DNA from: CAVXFL01 sp963761015
GTDB lineage: Bacteria; Pseudomonadota; Alphaproteobacteria; Acetobacterales; Acetobacteraceae
Reading direction: 5' to 3'
NCBI GenBank assembly: GCA_963761015.1
Contig: CAVXFL010000010.1
Location: forward strand, 19,237-83,236
DNA length: 64,000 bases
Shown: piece after piece, positions 40,673 to 50,073 of the stretch
Layout of the letters: each line of letters starts with the position of its first letter
Numbering within the stretch: the stretch's first letter is position 1
Notes under the pieces: generated by a model
The model's database searches: none
Told to the model about the DNA's origin: nothing
Seen by the model: the letters and a program-made list of their open reading frames with translations, nothing else
Translations under genes and position numbers: made by a program

Positions 40673-41657
40673 TTACTGTGGTTCGTTCGCCCCCGCGTCA
40701 GTCCGTGAACGGCCGAAAAAGGCGGCGGTCAAATGATCGGTCACGGCAATGAGCTGCCCCTGAATCTGATCGAGGAATTCGTGCAGGCCCCGGATCAGAA
40801 TCTCGCTGGATGGTAAGGGTTGTCAGCAGCGCCTGCAATGCGTCGAGTTCCTCGGCCGCCGAGTTGCCACGGCGCAGCGAATAGCGCGATTTCAGCTCGT
40901 GCAGCAGCAGCGCGATCTCGCGCACGCAGAGCGCCAGGGAGCGGGGGAAGCTCTGGTTGAGCAGCAAGAACCCGGCGACGCGCTCCGGCGTGAACACCGA
41001 GGAATGGATGCGCCGATACGCATAATAGCCCGAGGCCGAACGCAGCAGCGCGTTCCACTGGCTGGCGTCGACCGGCGAACCGACCGCGGCCGGGCTCGGC
41101 AGCAGATGGTGGTATTTGATGTCGAGCAGCCGGGTCGTCTGATCCGCGCGTTCGAGGTAGCGGCCGATCTGATAGAAGAACCAGCCCTGGTCGCGGAAGA
41201 ACGTGCCTTCGATGATGCCAGTGTGCGTCTGGCAGCCTTCCTTGACCAACTCGAACAGCCGCGGCAGCCGGCCCGGCGCCAGCTGCGCCTCGCCCAACGC
41301 CCGGAGGCGGCCCTGGAACACATTCAGTTGCACCCACATTTCGGACGAAATGAACGGGCGCAGGGTACGCGCATTCTCGTACGCACTGCGGACGTTGCTG
41401 ACGATCGAGGTCGGGTTGTCCGGGTCGGTCACGTAGAAGCGCAGCACCGAGTTGCGCGTCGCTGCCGCATGGCGGGCGCGGAACCGTTCGCCGTCGAAGT
41501 TCAACTGGACAATCGGCAGCCATTCCCTTGAACCTCGGTCATCGCCTGCGAAGGTCGCATTAACGTCGAGGATGCGGGACAGGTTCTCGGCCCGCTCGAC
41601 GTAGCGGGCCATCCAGAAGAGGGAGTCCGCGTGGCGGGCAAGCAGGATGTCACTCAA
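40673..41657 (-). CDS. alpha-E domain (DUF403) protein (one frameshift near its end)
   Basis: From ATG 41657: MSDILLARHADSLFWMARYV and ERAENLSRILDVN are the family signature, and the rest is predicted all-helical (WVQLNVFQGRLRALGEAQLA, FYQIGRYLERADQTTRLLDI). Near 40800 one base shifts the frame; the corrected end reads EILIRGLHEFLDQIQGQLIA and stops at 40673, one base before the transglutaminase ATG. Its start overlaps the ATP-grasp stop by 8 nt. Biochemical function is unknown; comparative genomics links it to a peptide- or amide-forming pathway. Confidence 0.88.
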
Positions 41658-43074
41658 GGACCCAGGTATCCTTCGAGCCGCCCCCTTGCGAGGAGTTGAC
41701 GATCAGCGAGCCCGCCCGCAGCGCCACGCGCGTCAATCCGCCGGGCAATACCCAGGTTTGCCGCCCGGTGATGGCGAAGGGGCGCAGGTCCACATGACGC
41801 GCGGCGACGCCGTCCTCCACCAGGGTCGGCGATACCGATAGCGTCACGCAGGGCTGGCTGATGTAGTTGGCCGGGTCGGCGAGCAGCCGCGCGCGGCACT
41901 CCGCCAACTGGTCCCGGCTGGCTTTCGGCCCGATGGTGATGCCGTAGCCGCCCGCCTCGCCCACCGGCTTGACCACCAGCCGCGCCAGATTGTCGAGCGT
42001 GTAGCGCAGACCGGCGGGCTCGCGGCACAGATAGGTCTCGACATTGGCCAGGATCGGGTCCTGGTCGAGGTAATAGCGGATGATGCGCGGCATGTAGGCG
42101 TAGACGGCTTTGTCGTCGGCAACCCCGGTGCCGACGGCGTTCGCCAGCGTCACGTTGCCGGCGCGGCAGGCGCGCATGAGCCCGGGTACGCCGAGCATGC
42201 TGTCCGGGCGGAACACCTCCGGATCGAGGAAATCGTCGTCGATGCGGCGATAGACGACATGCACCGGCGAGGGCCCGGCGGTGGTACGCATGAACAGCCG
42301 GTCCTCGGCCACGAACAGGTCGCGGCCCTCCACCAAGGTCACGCCCATTTCGCGCGCCAGGAACACATGCTCGAAATAGGCGGAATTGTAGATGCCGGGC
42401 GACAGCAGCACCATGCACGGATCGGCGGCGGCCGGCGGCGCCACCTCGCGCAACGCATCGGCGAGCTTGAGCGCGTAGTCGTCCACCCGGCGCACGCCGA
42501 TCCCGTCCAGCAGGTCCGGGAAGGCGCGCTGCATCAGATTGCGGTTCTCGATGACGTAGCTCACCCCGGAGGGGGTGCGCGCGTTGTCTTCGAGCACCAG
42601 GAAACGGCCGTCCTGGTCGCGCACGATGTCGATGCCAGAAATATGCACATACGTGCCGTGCGGTTGCGCGATCTCACGCATGGCGGCGCGATAGCAGGCG
42701 TGGCGCAGCACTAGATCGCTCGGCAGCACGCCGTCGCGCAGGATTTTCTGCTCGTGGTAGATGTCGTGCAGCAGCAGGTTGAGCGCCGTGACGCGCTGGA
42801 TCAGCCCGCTTTCGATGTGCCGCCATTCCTCTGGCGCGAGCACGCGCGGGATGACGTCGAACGGCAGGATACGATCGATCGTCTCGTTATCCGAGTAGAC
42901 AGTGAAGGTGATGCCGAGATTGAACAACTCGGCCGCCGCGTCGGCGGAGCGCTGGCGCAGCGCCGCGACGGACATGGCGCCCAGCCGGTCGCGGATCGCG
43001 CGGGCCGCCGCGCAGCGCAGCATCTCGCACCAGGCGCTGCCCGGATCGTAGCCCTGCAGAACCGAGCCGCTCAT
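41650..43074 (-). CDS. circularly permuted ATP-grasp protein (DUF404/DUF407 type)
   Basis: An intact protein of about 474 residues. Family landmarks are ITFTVYSDNETIDRILPFDV, PRVLAPEEWRHIESGLIQRV, GIDIVRDQDGRFLVLEDNAR, SGVSYVIENRNLMQRAFPDL, then ANAVGTGVADDKAVYAYMPR and VVKPVGEAGGYGITIGPKA, which contains nucleotide-binding residues. ATG 43074 is chosen because GGGAGG lies just upstream; ATG 43095 is also possible. It is the ligase candidate of the three-gene cluster and probably forms a peptide or amide bond. Substrate unknown. Confidence 0.88.
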   Translation of the reverse strand: MSGSVLQGYDPGSAWCEMLRCAAARAIRDRLGAMSVAALRQRSADAAAELFNLGITFTVYSDNETIDRILPFDVIPRVLAPEEWRHIESGLIQRVTALNLLLHDIYHEQKILRDGVLPSDLVLRHACYRAAMREIAQPHGTYVHISGIDIVRDQDGRFLVLEDNARTPSGVSYVIENRNLMQRAFPDLLDGIGVRRVDDYALKLADALREVAPPAAADPCMVLLSPGIYNSAYFEHVFLAREMGVTLVEGRDLFVAEDRLFMRTTAGPSPVHVVYRRIDDDFLDPEVFRPDSMLGVPGLMRACRAGNVTLANAVGTGVADDKAVYAYMPRIIRYYLDQDPILANVETYLCREPAGLRYTLDNLARLVVKPVGEAGGYGITIGPKASRDQLAECRARLLADPANYISQPCVTLSVSPTLVEDGVAARHVDLRPFAITGRQTWVLPGGLTRVALRAGSLIVNSSQGGGSKDTWVLE

Positions 43075-43429
43075 CCGCCTCCCATGCTTTGCCATCCCCG
43101 CTACCGACCGTTCGCCCCGGGACCAACAATCCCTTGCGGCGCGACGGATATCGGCACGATGCACGTTACGTACCAATGGGCGTCCGCCAGCGCCATGTGC
43201 TGGGTCGTGTCGACAACTCTTTTCGCTCTGCCGCCAAAGCAGGCAAGGTTTGTCAGCAGTGCTGATTCACCGGGCAAGTTCCGAGCGACTTGCGCGCCGG
43301 CCGAGGGCCGGCCGCCGCAAGCCGCAGATGGCATAAGATTTGCGTGCCAGCCGGCCAAATAGGGAGGCTTCAAACCGGACCCGCCGGCAAACGGTCCCGC
43401 GAGGCCGAGCCGGCAAACCGAAGGTGTGG
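43075..43429. other. divergent intergenic region between the ATP-grasp and ECF operons
   Basis: About 355 bp without a gene, separating two operons transcribed outward, so it should hold both promoters. Short inverted repeats such as GCCGGCCGAGGGCCGGC near 43298 are present. I looked for a thiamine-pyrophosphate riboswitch upstream of the ECF genes (CUGAGA and ACCUGAUC-type elements) and did not see one. Confidence 0.45.
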
Positions 43430-44104
43430 ATGATGTCGGTCGGCCTGCTCTACCTCATCGTGTTTGCGATTGGCTTGGCATTGGCCGCGTTGGCTTGGCT
43501 ACGCAACCGGAACATGGTCGCCGTGGGCGGCTTCACGCTTATGGAAATCGTGATCATGGCCATCATTGGTGTGGTCAATGGCGTTCTGGGCACGCCGAAC
43601 GCGATGCTTGGCCGATTGTTCATGACGTTCTCCGGCGCGTACGGCTTTCTCGCTTTCGCCGCAATTTGCGGCGGTTTCTACATTTCCGGCCCGCTTTGCG
43701 CCTATATCATTCGCAAGCCGGGCGCGGCGACCCTGGCCGAGACGATGAACGGCGTGGCGCAAGTCCTGTCGGGTAATCCGAACGGCGTGATGGTGCTGGG
43801 CGCCGGATTCCTGCAAGGGTTCATGTCCGATCTCGGCTTCGCATTCTTCGGCTATAAGCGTTGGGATACCACCGCGATTGCGCTGTCCGGCGCGCTGGCG
43901 CCGCTGCTGCAGCAGATCCCCGAAGTCTATTTTTTCGGCGTGGGCGACATGGGCATCGGCTATAACCTGCTGGCGCTCGCCATTCGCATGGTCAGCGGTG
44001 CGGTCTACGCGGTGATCCTGGTGAAGCCGATCGCGCACGGCCTCGCTCGCGCGGGCGTGCTGCGCGGTACCGCCGTCGCCGAGCCCCGTCCGGCGACCGT
44101 CTGA
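43430..44104 (+). CDS. ECF transporter substrate-binding (S) component, YkoE-like
   Basis: A membrane protein of about 224 residues with five or six hydrophobic segments. FTLMEIVIMAIIGVVNGVLG is the N-terminal part, and SGPLCAYIIRKPGAATLAET, then LQGFMSDLGFAFFGYKRWDT, matches the YkoE family whose members bind thiamine or its pyrimidine precursor. ATG 43430 is the first of two adjacent ATG codons. It lies 13 bp before the double-ATPase gene, in the order S, A-A, T typical of ykoEDC. Substrate assignment rests on family resemblance only. Confidence 0.8.
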   Translation: MMSVGLLYLIVFAIGLALAALAWLRNRNMVAVGGFTLMEIVIMAIIGVVNGVLGTPNAMLGRLFMTFSGAYGFLAFAAICGGFYISGPLCAYIIRKPGAATLAETMNGVAQVLSGNPNGVMVLGAGFLQGFMSDLGFAFFGYKRWDTTAIALSGALAPLLQQIPEVYFFGVGDMGIGYNLLALAIRMVSGAVYAVILVKPIAHGLARAGVLRGTAVAEPRPATV

Positions 44105-44117
44105 CGCTGCTCCTTCG

Positions 44118-45941
44118 ATGGACGGCATCGCTTCGGCAGACGGGCGCGCGCCAGAGGCCGCGCCCGGACCGCTGATCGACTTGCGTGGTGTGTCGTACAC
44201 CTACGAGGGCGAAACCACGCCGATTCTGCACGACGTTTCGCTGCGCGTCGACGCGGACGAGTTCGTGCTGATCTTGGGGCCGAGCGGCTGCGGCAAGAGC
44301 ACGCTGCTGCTGATCCTGAACGGCGTCATTCCGCACGCCATGCGCGGCAACCTGGAGGGCGAGGCGCTCTGCTGCGGGCTCGACGTGGCGAAGACGCCGA
44401 TCGCCAGATTCTCCACCGAAATCGGCATGGTATTCCAGGACCCGGAAGCGCAGATCGTCAATACCCGAGTGCGCGACGAAGTTTGCTTCGGCCTGGAAAA
44501 TCTGCGTTGGCCACCCGCCGACATTCTGCGGCGCCAGGCGGAGGCGCTGAACCTCGTCGGGCTCGCCCATGCGGGCGAGTGGTCGATCTGGGATCTCTCG
44601 GGTGGGCAGAAGCAGCGCGTCAGCATCGCCGCGGTCCTGGCCGCGCGCCCACGGCTGCTTGTGCTCGACGAGCCGACCGCTAATCTCGATCCCGCCGGGA
44701 CGCGTGAAGTGTTCGCGGTGCTGGAGAAACTCCGTCTCACGTTCGGTGCGACGATCGTCATGGTCGAGCATCGGGTCGACGAACTTGCCGACCGGGTCAG
44801 CCGCGTGGTGATGATGGATTCCGGCCGCATCGCGTTCGATGGGCCGCCGCGCGAGGCTTTCGCGCGCCGGACCACGGCCTCCGCCAACCACGTCTCGGCC
44901 AGCGCCTGGTTTCCGCAACTCGCCGAATTCGCCCTGGAACTCGCCGTCGCGACCCGACAGCCGCTGCCGTCCGAGCGTTTGCCGCTGAACCAAGCGGAAG
45001 CGATCACTTTCGTCGAGGATTTTCTGCCCGCCATGCCGGCGCCGCGATTACAGATTGTGGATGCCGTCGATGAACCGTCCGCCGCGGAGCCGTTGCTCAC
45101 GGTTTCGCATTTGCGCTTCACCTATGGGGCAAACACAATTCTGCGGGACGTCTCGTTCGATCTCGCGCCGGGCAGCATCGTCGCGCTGCTCGGTCGCAAC
45201 GGTTCGGGCAAAACGACCCTCGCGCGCACGCTCATGGGCATCAACCCGCCGCCGCGCGGAACCGTTCGGCTGCTCGGGAAAGATCTCGCCGAACTCGGCA
45301 CCAAGGACATCGCCGGGCGCATCGGCTACGTGTTTCAGAACCCGGATCACCAGTTCGTCACCGACCGTGTCGACGACGAGATCGCCTACGGCTTGCGCGT
45401 TCGCGATTACCGCGACGAACTGATCGCGAAGCGGGTGGCCGAGGTGCTCGCGATCGTCGATCTCGAGCGCTACCGGGAACGCTCGCCGTTCAGCCTGAGT
45501 CTGGGCGAGCGGCGTCGGCTGAGTGTCGCCACCATGCTCGCGCTCGACCCGAAGCTGCTGATCCTCGACGAGCCGACCATTGGCCAGGACCATGAGCGGG
45601 CGCGGCAACTCATGGGGCTGATGGCGCGATTGCGCGAACGCTACAACTCGGCCGTGCTGATGATCACGCACGACGTGCGGCTGGTCGCCGACTGGGCCGA
45701 CCGCGCCTTGGTGCTGCACGAGGGCATCCTGCGCTTCGACGGCACGCCCGCCGAGCTGTTCGCCCGGTCCGCGCTGCTGGACGAGGCTGGCTTGATTCCG
45801 CCGCCGGTTCAGGCGCTCAGCACGGAACTGGCGCGCCGGCATCCGCTCACGGTTCCTCACGCGACCCTGTCCGTGGCCGAACTGGTCGGCTGGCTCGCCG
45901 CCGCGCCGGCCCGCGTGGCGAGCGGCCCGATGAAGGTCTGA
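44118..45941 (+). CDS. ECF transporter double ATPase (YkoD-like)
   Basis: An intact 607-aa protein with two ABC ATPase domains in one chain. Domain 1: GPSGCGKSTLLLILNG, GMVFQDPEAQIVNTRVRDEV, LSGGQKQRVSIAAVLAARP, LLVLDEPTANLDPAG. Domain 2: GRNGSGKTTLARTLMG, YVFQNPDHQFVTDRVDDEIA, a signature LSLGERRRLSVATMLALDP and LLILDEPTIGQDHERARQ. The second signature has LSLGE rather than LSGGE. This is the energising module of a dedicated ECF importer. It is followed after 4 bp by the T component. Confidence 0.92.
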   Translation: MDGIASADGRAPEAAPGPLIDLRGVSYTYEGETTPILHDVSLRVDADEFVLILGPSGCGKSTLLLILNGVIPHAMRGNLEGEALCCGLDVAKTPIARFSTEIGMVFQDPEAQIVNTRVRDEVCFGLENLRWPPADILRRQAEALNLVGLAHAGEWSIWDLSGGQKQRVSIAAVLAARPRLLVLDEPTANLDPAGTREVFAVLEKLRLTFGATIVMVEHRVDELADRVSRVVMMDSGRIAFDGPPREAFARRTTASANHVSASAWFPQLAEFALELAVATRQPLPSERLPLNQAEAITFVEDFLPAMPAPRLQIVDAVDEPSAAEPLLTVSHLRFTYGANTILRDVSFDLAPGSIVALLGRNGSGKTTLARTLMGINPPPRGTVRLLGKDLAELGTKDIAGRIGYVFQNPDHQFVTDRVDDEIAYGLRVRDYRDELIAKRVAEVLAIVDLERYRERSPFSLSLGERRRLSVATMLALDPKLLILDEPTIGQDHERARQLMGLMARLRERYNSAVLMITHDVRLVADWADRALVLHEGILRFDGTPAELFARSALLDEAGLIPPPVQALSTELARRHPLTVPHATLSVAELVGWLAAAPARVASGPMKV

Positions 45942-45945
45942 TCGC

Positions 45946-46758
45946 ATGGCCCGCGCCACGGTTTTCCAGTTCCGGGCCGCGACTTCACCGTTTCACCGGC
46001 TCGATCCGCTCACCAAGCTGGCCGCCCTGCTGGCGGTCTCGTTCCTGGCGTTCGGCGTCTACATCGCCTGGGTGCAGATCGTGGTCTGCGCCGTCGTGCT
46101 GCTCACGGCGCTGATCTTTGCCAGGATTTCGCCCCAGGAAATTCTCCGCGGTACTTGGCCGTTCATCCTCGCCTGCGCATCGTTCTTTATCATCCAGGCG
46201 GCGAACTTGCCGGGCCAGCACGTCGCTTTCCGCGTTTTCGACCGCCCGATCTATGTCGAAAGCGCCGATTACGCGCTGGCCTCGGCGCTGCGCATCTACA
46301 CCATTCTCCTGGCATCGCTGTTGTTCGTGCGCACGACCGATCCGCGCGAGCTGGCGATCGCGCTCGTCGCGCAATTGAAAATTCCCTACCGCATCGCTTA
46401 TGCGTTTTTTATCGCGTTACGAATCGTTCCTACGCTGGAAGAGGAGATCAAGATCATCCGGGCCGCGCACATGGTGCGTGGCGTGGCACGGCAGCGCGGC
46501 GTGGTCGGGCGAATCCGCGACATGCAGCGTTACGCCATGCCGCTGTTGGTCGGCAGTCTGCGCCGCTCGTCGATGATGGTGATGTCGATGGAGGCACGCG
46601 CCTTCGGCGCCTACCCCGATCGCACCTTCGTCGAAGCGCCACGCATGGGGCCGTGCGGAGCGGCCATTTGCGTGCTCATGCTGGTGACCGTAGTCGGCTG
46701 GTACGCGTTGTTGGGATTTGGATACATCCACGCGATGTACATTTTTACGCCGCACTGA
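45946..46758 (+). CDS. ECF transporter transmembrane (T) component (YkoC/CbiQ-like)
   Basis: An intact 270-aa membrane protein that couples the ATPases to the S component. The N-terminus HRLDPLTKLAALLAVSFLAF is the family hallmark; several membrane helices follow, then the coupling helices with AAHMVRGVARQRGVVGRIRD and the second Ala-Arg-x-x motif SSMMVMSMEARAFGAYPDRT. A final membrane segment (CVLMLVTVVGWYALLGFGYI) ends the chain. It completes the S-AA-T operon. Confidence 0.9.
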   Translation: MARATVFQFRAATSPFHRLDPLTKLAALLAVSFLAFGVYIAWVQIVVCAVVLLTALIFARISPQEILRGTWPFILACASFFIIQAANLPGQHVAFRVFDRPIYVESADYALASALRIYTILLASLLFVRTTDPRELAIALVAQLKIPYRIAYAFFIALRIVPTLEEEIKIIRAAHMVRGVARQRGVVGRIRDMQRYAMPLLVGSLRRSSMMVMSMEARAFGAYPDRTFVEAPRMGPCGAAICVLMLVTVVGWYALLGFGYIHAMYIFTPH

Positions 46759-46770
46759 CTTTCCCCCGTG

Positions 46771-46920
46771 CTACCCGATCGATTGCGGCGCCGGTAACGT
46801 GGCGGCATAGGCGGGGATGCCGCGCGCAAGGTCGAACTCCGGCCGGAAGCCAGGCTCCTCGGCAACGCGCGACACGTCGAAGACGGGCGATGCCGATCAG
46901 CCCGGCGCCGCCGATGAAGG
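46771..46920 (-). pseudogene. NAD-dependent epimerase/dehydratase, head and tail only
   Basis: On the minus strand FIGGAGLIGIA (46919-46886, glycine-rich nucleotide-binding head) is followed almost at once by the C-terminal end VSRVAEEPGFRPEFDLARGI and PAYAATLPAPQSIG, stop at 46771. Both pieces are typical of sugar-nucleotide epimerases of about 300 residues, so some 250 residues in between are missing. The two pieces are also in different frames. There is no sign of an inserted element. Confidence 0.55.
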
Positions 46921-46937
46921 ACCCGGATGCGGGGCCG

Positions 46938-47420
46938 CTATTCGGCGGGAACGAGCGGCCGGAAGAAGGATTTTCCGGCGAGATACCGCCGGCCGTCCGA
47001 CATGTCAGGCGCCGGCCCTGCTTCCACCACGCCGTTGAACGTCAGCTCGAACTGCACGCCGCTCGGGTCGTACACGAACAGCTGCCACAGATCGGTACCG
47101 GGCACCTTGAACTCGCGCCAGTCCAGCCCGTGCTTGCGGAAGCGCGTGATGTAATCGTGATAGCCCAGCGCCGCGAGCGAAACGTGATCGATCGCCGCGC
47201 TGCCGGAGGGCGCCCGGCCCTCGTCGCCGAGCGCGGCGCCGCCCGCGTATATGTGAATGGCGGCATCGCCGCCTGGCTGCGGGCAGGCGAGCCAGGCGCC
47301 GGGATAGCCGAAATCGGGCCGATGCACCGGCACGAGGCCAAGCACCTCGGTATAGAAGCGCACCGTGGCATCGAGATCGTTGGTCTTGATGGCGATGTGG
47401 AACAGACCGGTGACCGGCAT
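46938..47420 (-). CDS. VOC (glyoxalase/dioxygenase fold) family protein
   Basis: An intact 160-aa protein starting at ATG 47420. FHIAIKTNDLDATVRFYTEV opens the first beta-alpha-beta-beta-beta unit, and SAAIDHVSLAALGYHDYITR with DLWQLFVYDPSGVQFELTFN the second. Metal ligands are likely the His in the first unit and the His and Glu in the second (DHVS, QFELTF). It may be an isomerase, lyase or dioxygenase; the substrate is unknown. It lies 38 bp after the SDR stop in the same direction, so the two are probably one operon. Confidence 0.87.
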   Translation of the reverse strand: MPVTGLFHIAIKTNDLDATVRFYTEVLGLVPVHRPDFGYPGAWLACPQPGGDAAIHIYAGGAALGDEGRAPSGSAAIDHVSLAALGYHDYITRFRKHGLDWREFKVPGTDLWQLFVYDPSGVQFELTFNGVVEAGPAPDMSDGRRYLAGKSFFRPLVPAE

Positions 47421-47458
47421 GACCTGGTTCTCCTGGGCCGCAATCGGCGTCGGCGCGT

Positions 47459-48205
47459 TCAGATGGCGACCATGCCGCCATCGACGCTGACATCCGCGCC
47501 GGCCATGAAAGACGATCCCGCCGAGCAGAGGAAGAGGATCACGTCCGAAACCTCCTTCGGTTCGGCGAAGCGGCCGATCGGCGTGAGCGGCAGGAAAGCC
47601 GCGCGCTGCGCCTCGGTGACATCGCGTTGCAGCCCGGTCATTGTGGTGCCCGGCGAGACCGAGTTGATCTGGATGTTCGCGCTCGCATATTGCACGCCGG
47701 CTTGGCGGGTCAGCGCCAGCACCGCGCCCTTCGACGCGCAGTAGGCGGCGGCGTCGCGCAACCCGATATGCGCGGCGGTCGAGGCCACGTTGCAGATCTT
47801 GCCGCGCCCCTGCCGCAGCATGATCGGCAGCACGTATTTCATCCCGAGCCACACACCCTTGGCGTTGATGCTCATGATACGGTCCCAGCCGTCCTCGTCC
47901 ATGTCGGCGGCCGTGTCACCGGCGATCGCCACGCCGGCATTGTTCACGAGGATGTCGATGCCGCCCCAGCGATCGACAATGTCGGCGACGAGCCGCTGCC
48001 ATGCGGCCGCATCGCGCACGTCCATGACGCGGGCGATGGCCGTCCCGCCGCTTGCCCCGATTCCGGCGGCCACCTGCTCGGCGCCCGTCACGTCCAGGCA
48101 GACCACCCTCGCGCCGCCCGTGGCGAAATCCTGTGCGGCCGATTTGCCGATACCGCTCCCCGCGCCGGTAACGATCGCCACCTTGTCCGCGAATTGCCGG
48201 TCCAT
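47459..48205 (-). CDS. SDR family NAD(P)-dependent oxidoreductase
   Basis: An intact 248-aa short-chain dehydrogenase. The cofactor site is VAIVTGAGSGIGKSAAQDFA, with Asp at the end of strand 2 (VVCLDVTG), which favours NAD+. NNAG is in ILVNNAGVAIAGD, the catalytic Ser in ICNVASTAAHIGLRDA, and Tyr-x-x-x-Lys in AAYCASKGAVLAL. The C-terminus AGADVSVDGGMVAI is typical. ATG 48205 is chosen because the upstream extension is not SDR-like. Confidence 0.93.
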   Translation of the reverse strand: MDRQFADKVAIVTGAGSGIGKSAAQDFATGGARVVCLDVTGAEQVAAGIGASGGTAIARVMDVRDAAAWQRLVADIVDRWGGIDILVNNAGVAIAGDTAADMDEDGWDRIMSINAKGVWLGMKYVLPIMLRQGRGKICNVASTAAHIGLRDAAAYCASKGAVLALTRQAGVQYASANIQINSVSPGTTMTGLQRDVTEAQRAAFLPLTPIGRFAEPKEVSDVILFLCSAGSSFMAGADVSVDGGMVAI

Positions 48206-48297
48206 CTTTTCCGCTTCGTCCCTTGCCGAGCGTATCCCACTGTCGGTTACAAGCAAGGATCGCACCATTGTGCCCGAACCCATCGTTGGCCGCGGGC

Positions 48298-48761
48298 TCA
48301 CGCGATGGCGGGGTCCAGCGTGAACAACTCCTGCGCCCGCTTCACGCCGGCGAAGCGGTGCACGAAGCCAGATAATCGATCCGCCCTTCCGCGCGCATGG
48401 TCTCGAGCGGGACGAAATCCAGCGGCGCGCCGGGCGCGAGTTGGCTCCGGAACTCGTCGGCGCCGGTCGTCAGCAGATGGTAGAAGGGCGAGCGCTGCCA
48501 ATTCGCCGCCGCCTCGCCCTCGTTGGTGCGGCCGCATTCGAAGAAGGCGGGCTCATCCACACCGTCGTTGCGCCAGCGGAAGCCGCGGCCCTCATAGATC
48601 GGGTGCAAGGTGTCGATGAAGGCGCCGCCTCGCGAGATCGGCACGCCGGCGTTGCGGCAGCGCTCACAGAAGCCGTGCAGAAGGTCGGTCTCCGCCGCGC
48701 CGGCGAGGCCGCGCTCGACCAGCCAGGCCGCGATGCGGTCATGCTGCGCCGAATCCATCAT
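48298..48761 (-). pseudogene. adenylate/guanylate cyclase-like protein, N-terminal domain plus short tail
   Basis: From about 48761: RIAAWLVERGLAGAAETDLL, GFCERCRNAGVPISRGGAFI, DTLHPIYEGRGFRWR and FYHLLTTGADEFRSQLAPGA form the N-terminal region that precedes class III cyclase domains in alphaproteobacteria. At IDYLAFVHRFAG (after a one-base shift near 48365) it jumps to GVKRAQELFTLDPAIA and stops at 48298. That tail resembles the very C-terminus of cyclases (GV-x-x-x-QELF). The catalytic domain of about 200 residues is absent. Confidence 0.55.
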
Positions 48762-48845
48762 GCCGCTTGGTGCATGAGCCACGCGCGGTTGTCGAGCAGC
48801 CTGCCCTGCACCCCCGCACCATGCGCGGCGGCCAGGCGCGTCCGC

Positions 48846-49940
48846 CTATCTCAGGGTCAGTGCTGGTTGCCATGGCGCCATCCCCGCCGGTGCCGCGAGG
48901 TTGGACAGCGCGACCCCGAGCAGACGCACGCCGCGTGGCGGTGGAAACAGCGGGCGCAGGAGATCGAGGCTGAGCCGCTCGATGACCTCCCGCGAGGTGA
49001 TCGCTTCCGCGCCCGAACATCGGCGGGTGATCTGGCGGAAATCGGCGAATTTCACCTTCACGGTGAGCGTGCGCGCCGCCAGTGCGTCCCTGGCATAGGC
49101 CGCCCAGACCTTGCCGATCACCGGATCCAGCGCCGGCGGAACGTCCTCCCAGCGCAGCAAGTCGCGCGCGAACGTCGTCTCGGCGCCGAGCGATTTGCGC
49201 GGCCGATCCGGCTCGACCGGCCGGTCGTCCTCGCCTCGCGCCACCTTGTAGTAGAACGCGCCAGCCTTGCCGAAGCGCGCGGTCAGGAAGCTCAGAGTCT
49301 GGCGCCGCAGGTCAAGTCCGGTGTGGATGCCGAGCGAGTTCATCTTCGCCGCAGTCACCGGGCCGATGCCATGAAATTTGCCGACCGGCAACGATTGCAC
49401 GAAATCCGGCCCCATGCGGGGCGTGATGACGAACAGCCCGTCCGGCTTGCGGTAGTCGGAGGCGAGCTTGGCCAGAAACTTGTTGTACGACACGCCGGCC
49501 GAGGCGGTCAGGTCAGTGTCCGCATGGATGCGCGCCTTGATCTCGCGCGCGATCGCGGTGGCCGAGCCACCGTCGATCAACGGCGCGGTCACGTCGAGAT
49601 AGGCCTCGTCGAGCGAGAGCGGCTGAACCAGCGGCGTGTAGCAGGCCAGGATCGCGCGGATCTGCGCCGAGACCGCCCGATAGACGTCGAAGCGCGGCGG
49701 CACGAAGACCAATTCGGGACACTTGCGACGCGCCGTGACCGACGCCATGGCCGAGTGAACACCGAACCGGCGCGCCTCGTAACTCGCCGCCGCGACCACC
49801 CCGCGCTCCCGCGCGCCGCCCACGGCCACCGGCAATCCGCGCAGGACCGGATTATCCCGCTGCTCGACCGACGCATAGAACGCGTCCATATCGATATGGA
49901 TGATGCGGCGGCAGTGCGGAGCCGTATCGGAAACGTGCAT
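48846..49940 (-). CDS. dinB: DNA polymerase IV
   Basis: An intact 364-aa Y-family polymerase for damage bypass. The catalytic acidic residues are in IIHIDMDAFYASVEQRDNPV and LSLDEAYLDVT, the little-finger region begins near KSLGAETTFARDLLRWEDVP, and helix-hairpin-helix text FHGIGPVTAAKMNSLGIHTG is clear. ATG 49940 is chosen; an upstream in-frame ATG at 50234 adds unrelated Arg-rich sequence. The C-terminus LLGVALSNLAAP lacks an obvious strong beta-clamp motif. Confidence 0.95.
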   Translation of the reverse strand: MHVSDTAPHCRRIIHIDMDAFYASVEQRDNPVLRGLPVAVGGARERGVVAAASYEARRFGVHSAMASVTARRKCPELVFVPPRFDVYRAVSAQIRAILACYTPLVQPLSLDEAYLDVTAPLIDGGSATAIAREIKARIHADTDLTASAGVSYNKFLAKLASDYRKPDGLFVITPRMGPDFVQSLPVGKFHGIGPVTAAKMNSLGIHTGLDLRRQTLSFLTARFGKAGAFYYKVARGEDDRPVEPDRPRKSLGAETTFARDLLRWEDVPPALDPVIGKVWAAYARDALAARTLTVKVKFADFRQITRRCSGAEAITSREVIERLSLDLLRPLFPPPRGVRLLGVALSNLAAPAGMAPWQPALTLR

Positions 49941-50073
49941 GTCGCGGGACGGTAGCGCCGGATAGAGAACGAGCGCAGGTGGTCCTGACGCGAACGCCTT
50001 GGTCGATCCCGGCCGGCGCGCTATCGCTGGCTCGGCTCCCTGTTCTCGCAACGGCCGCCGCCCCGGTGACCCG

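Noticed and set aside
43075..43430. TPP or cobalamin riboswitch upstream of the ECF genes
   Set aside because: No conserved core elements such as CUGAGA or a B12 box were seen by eye.
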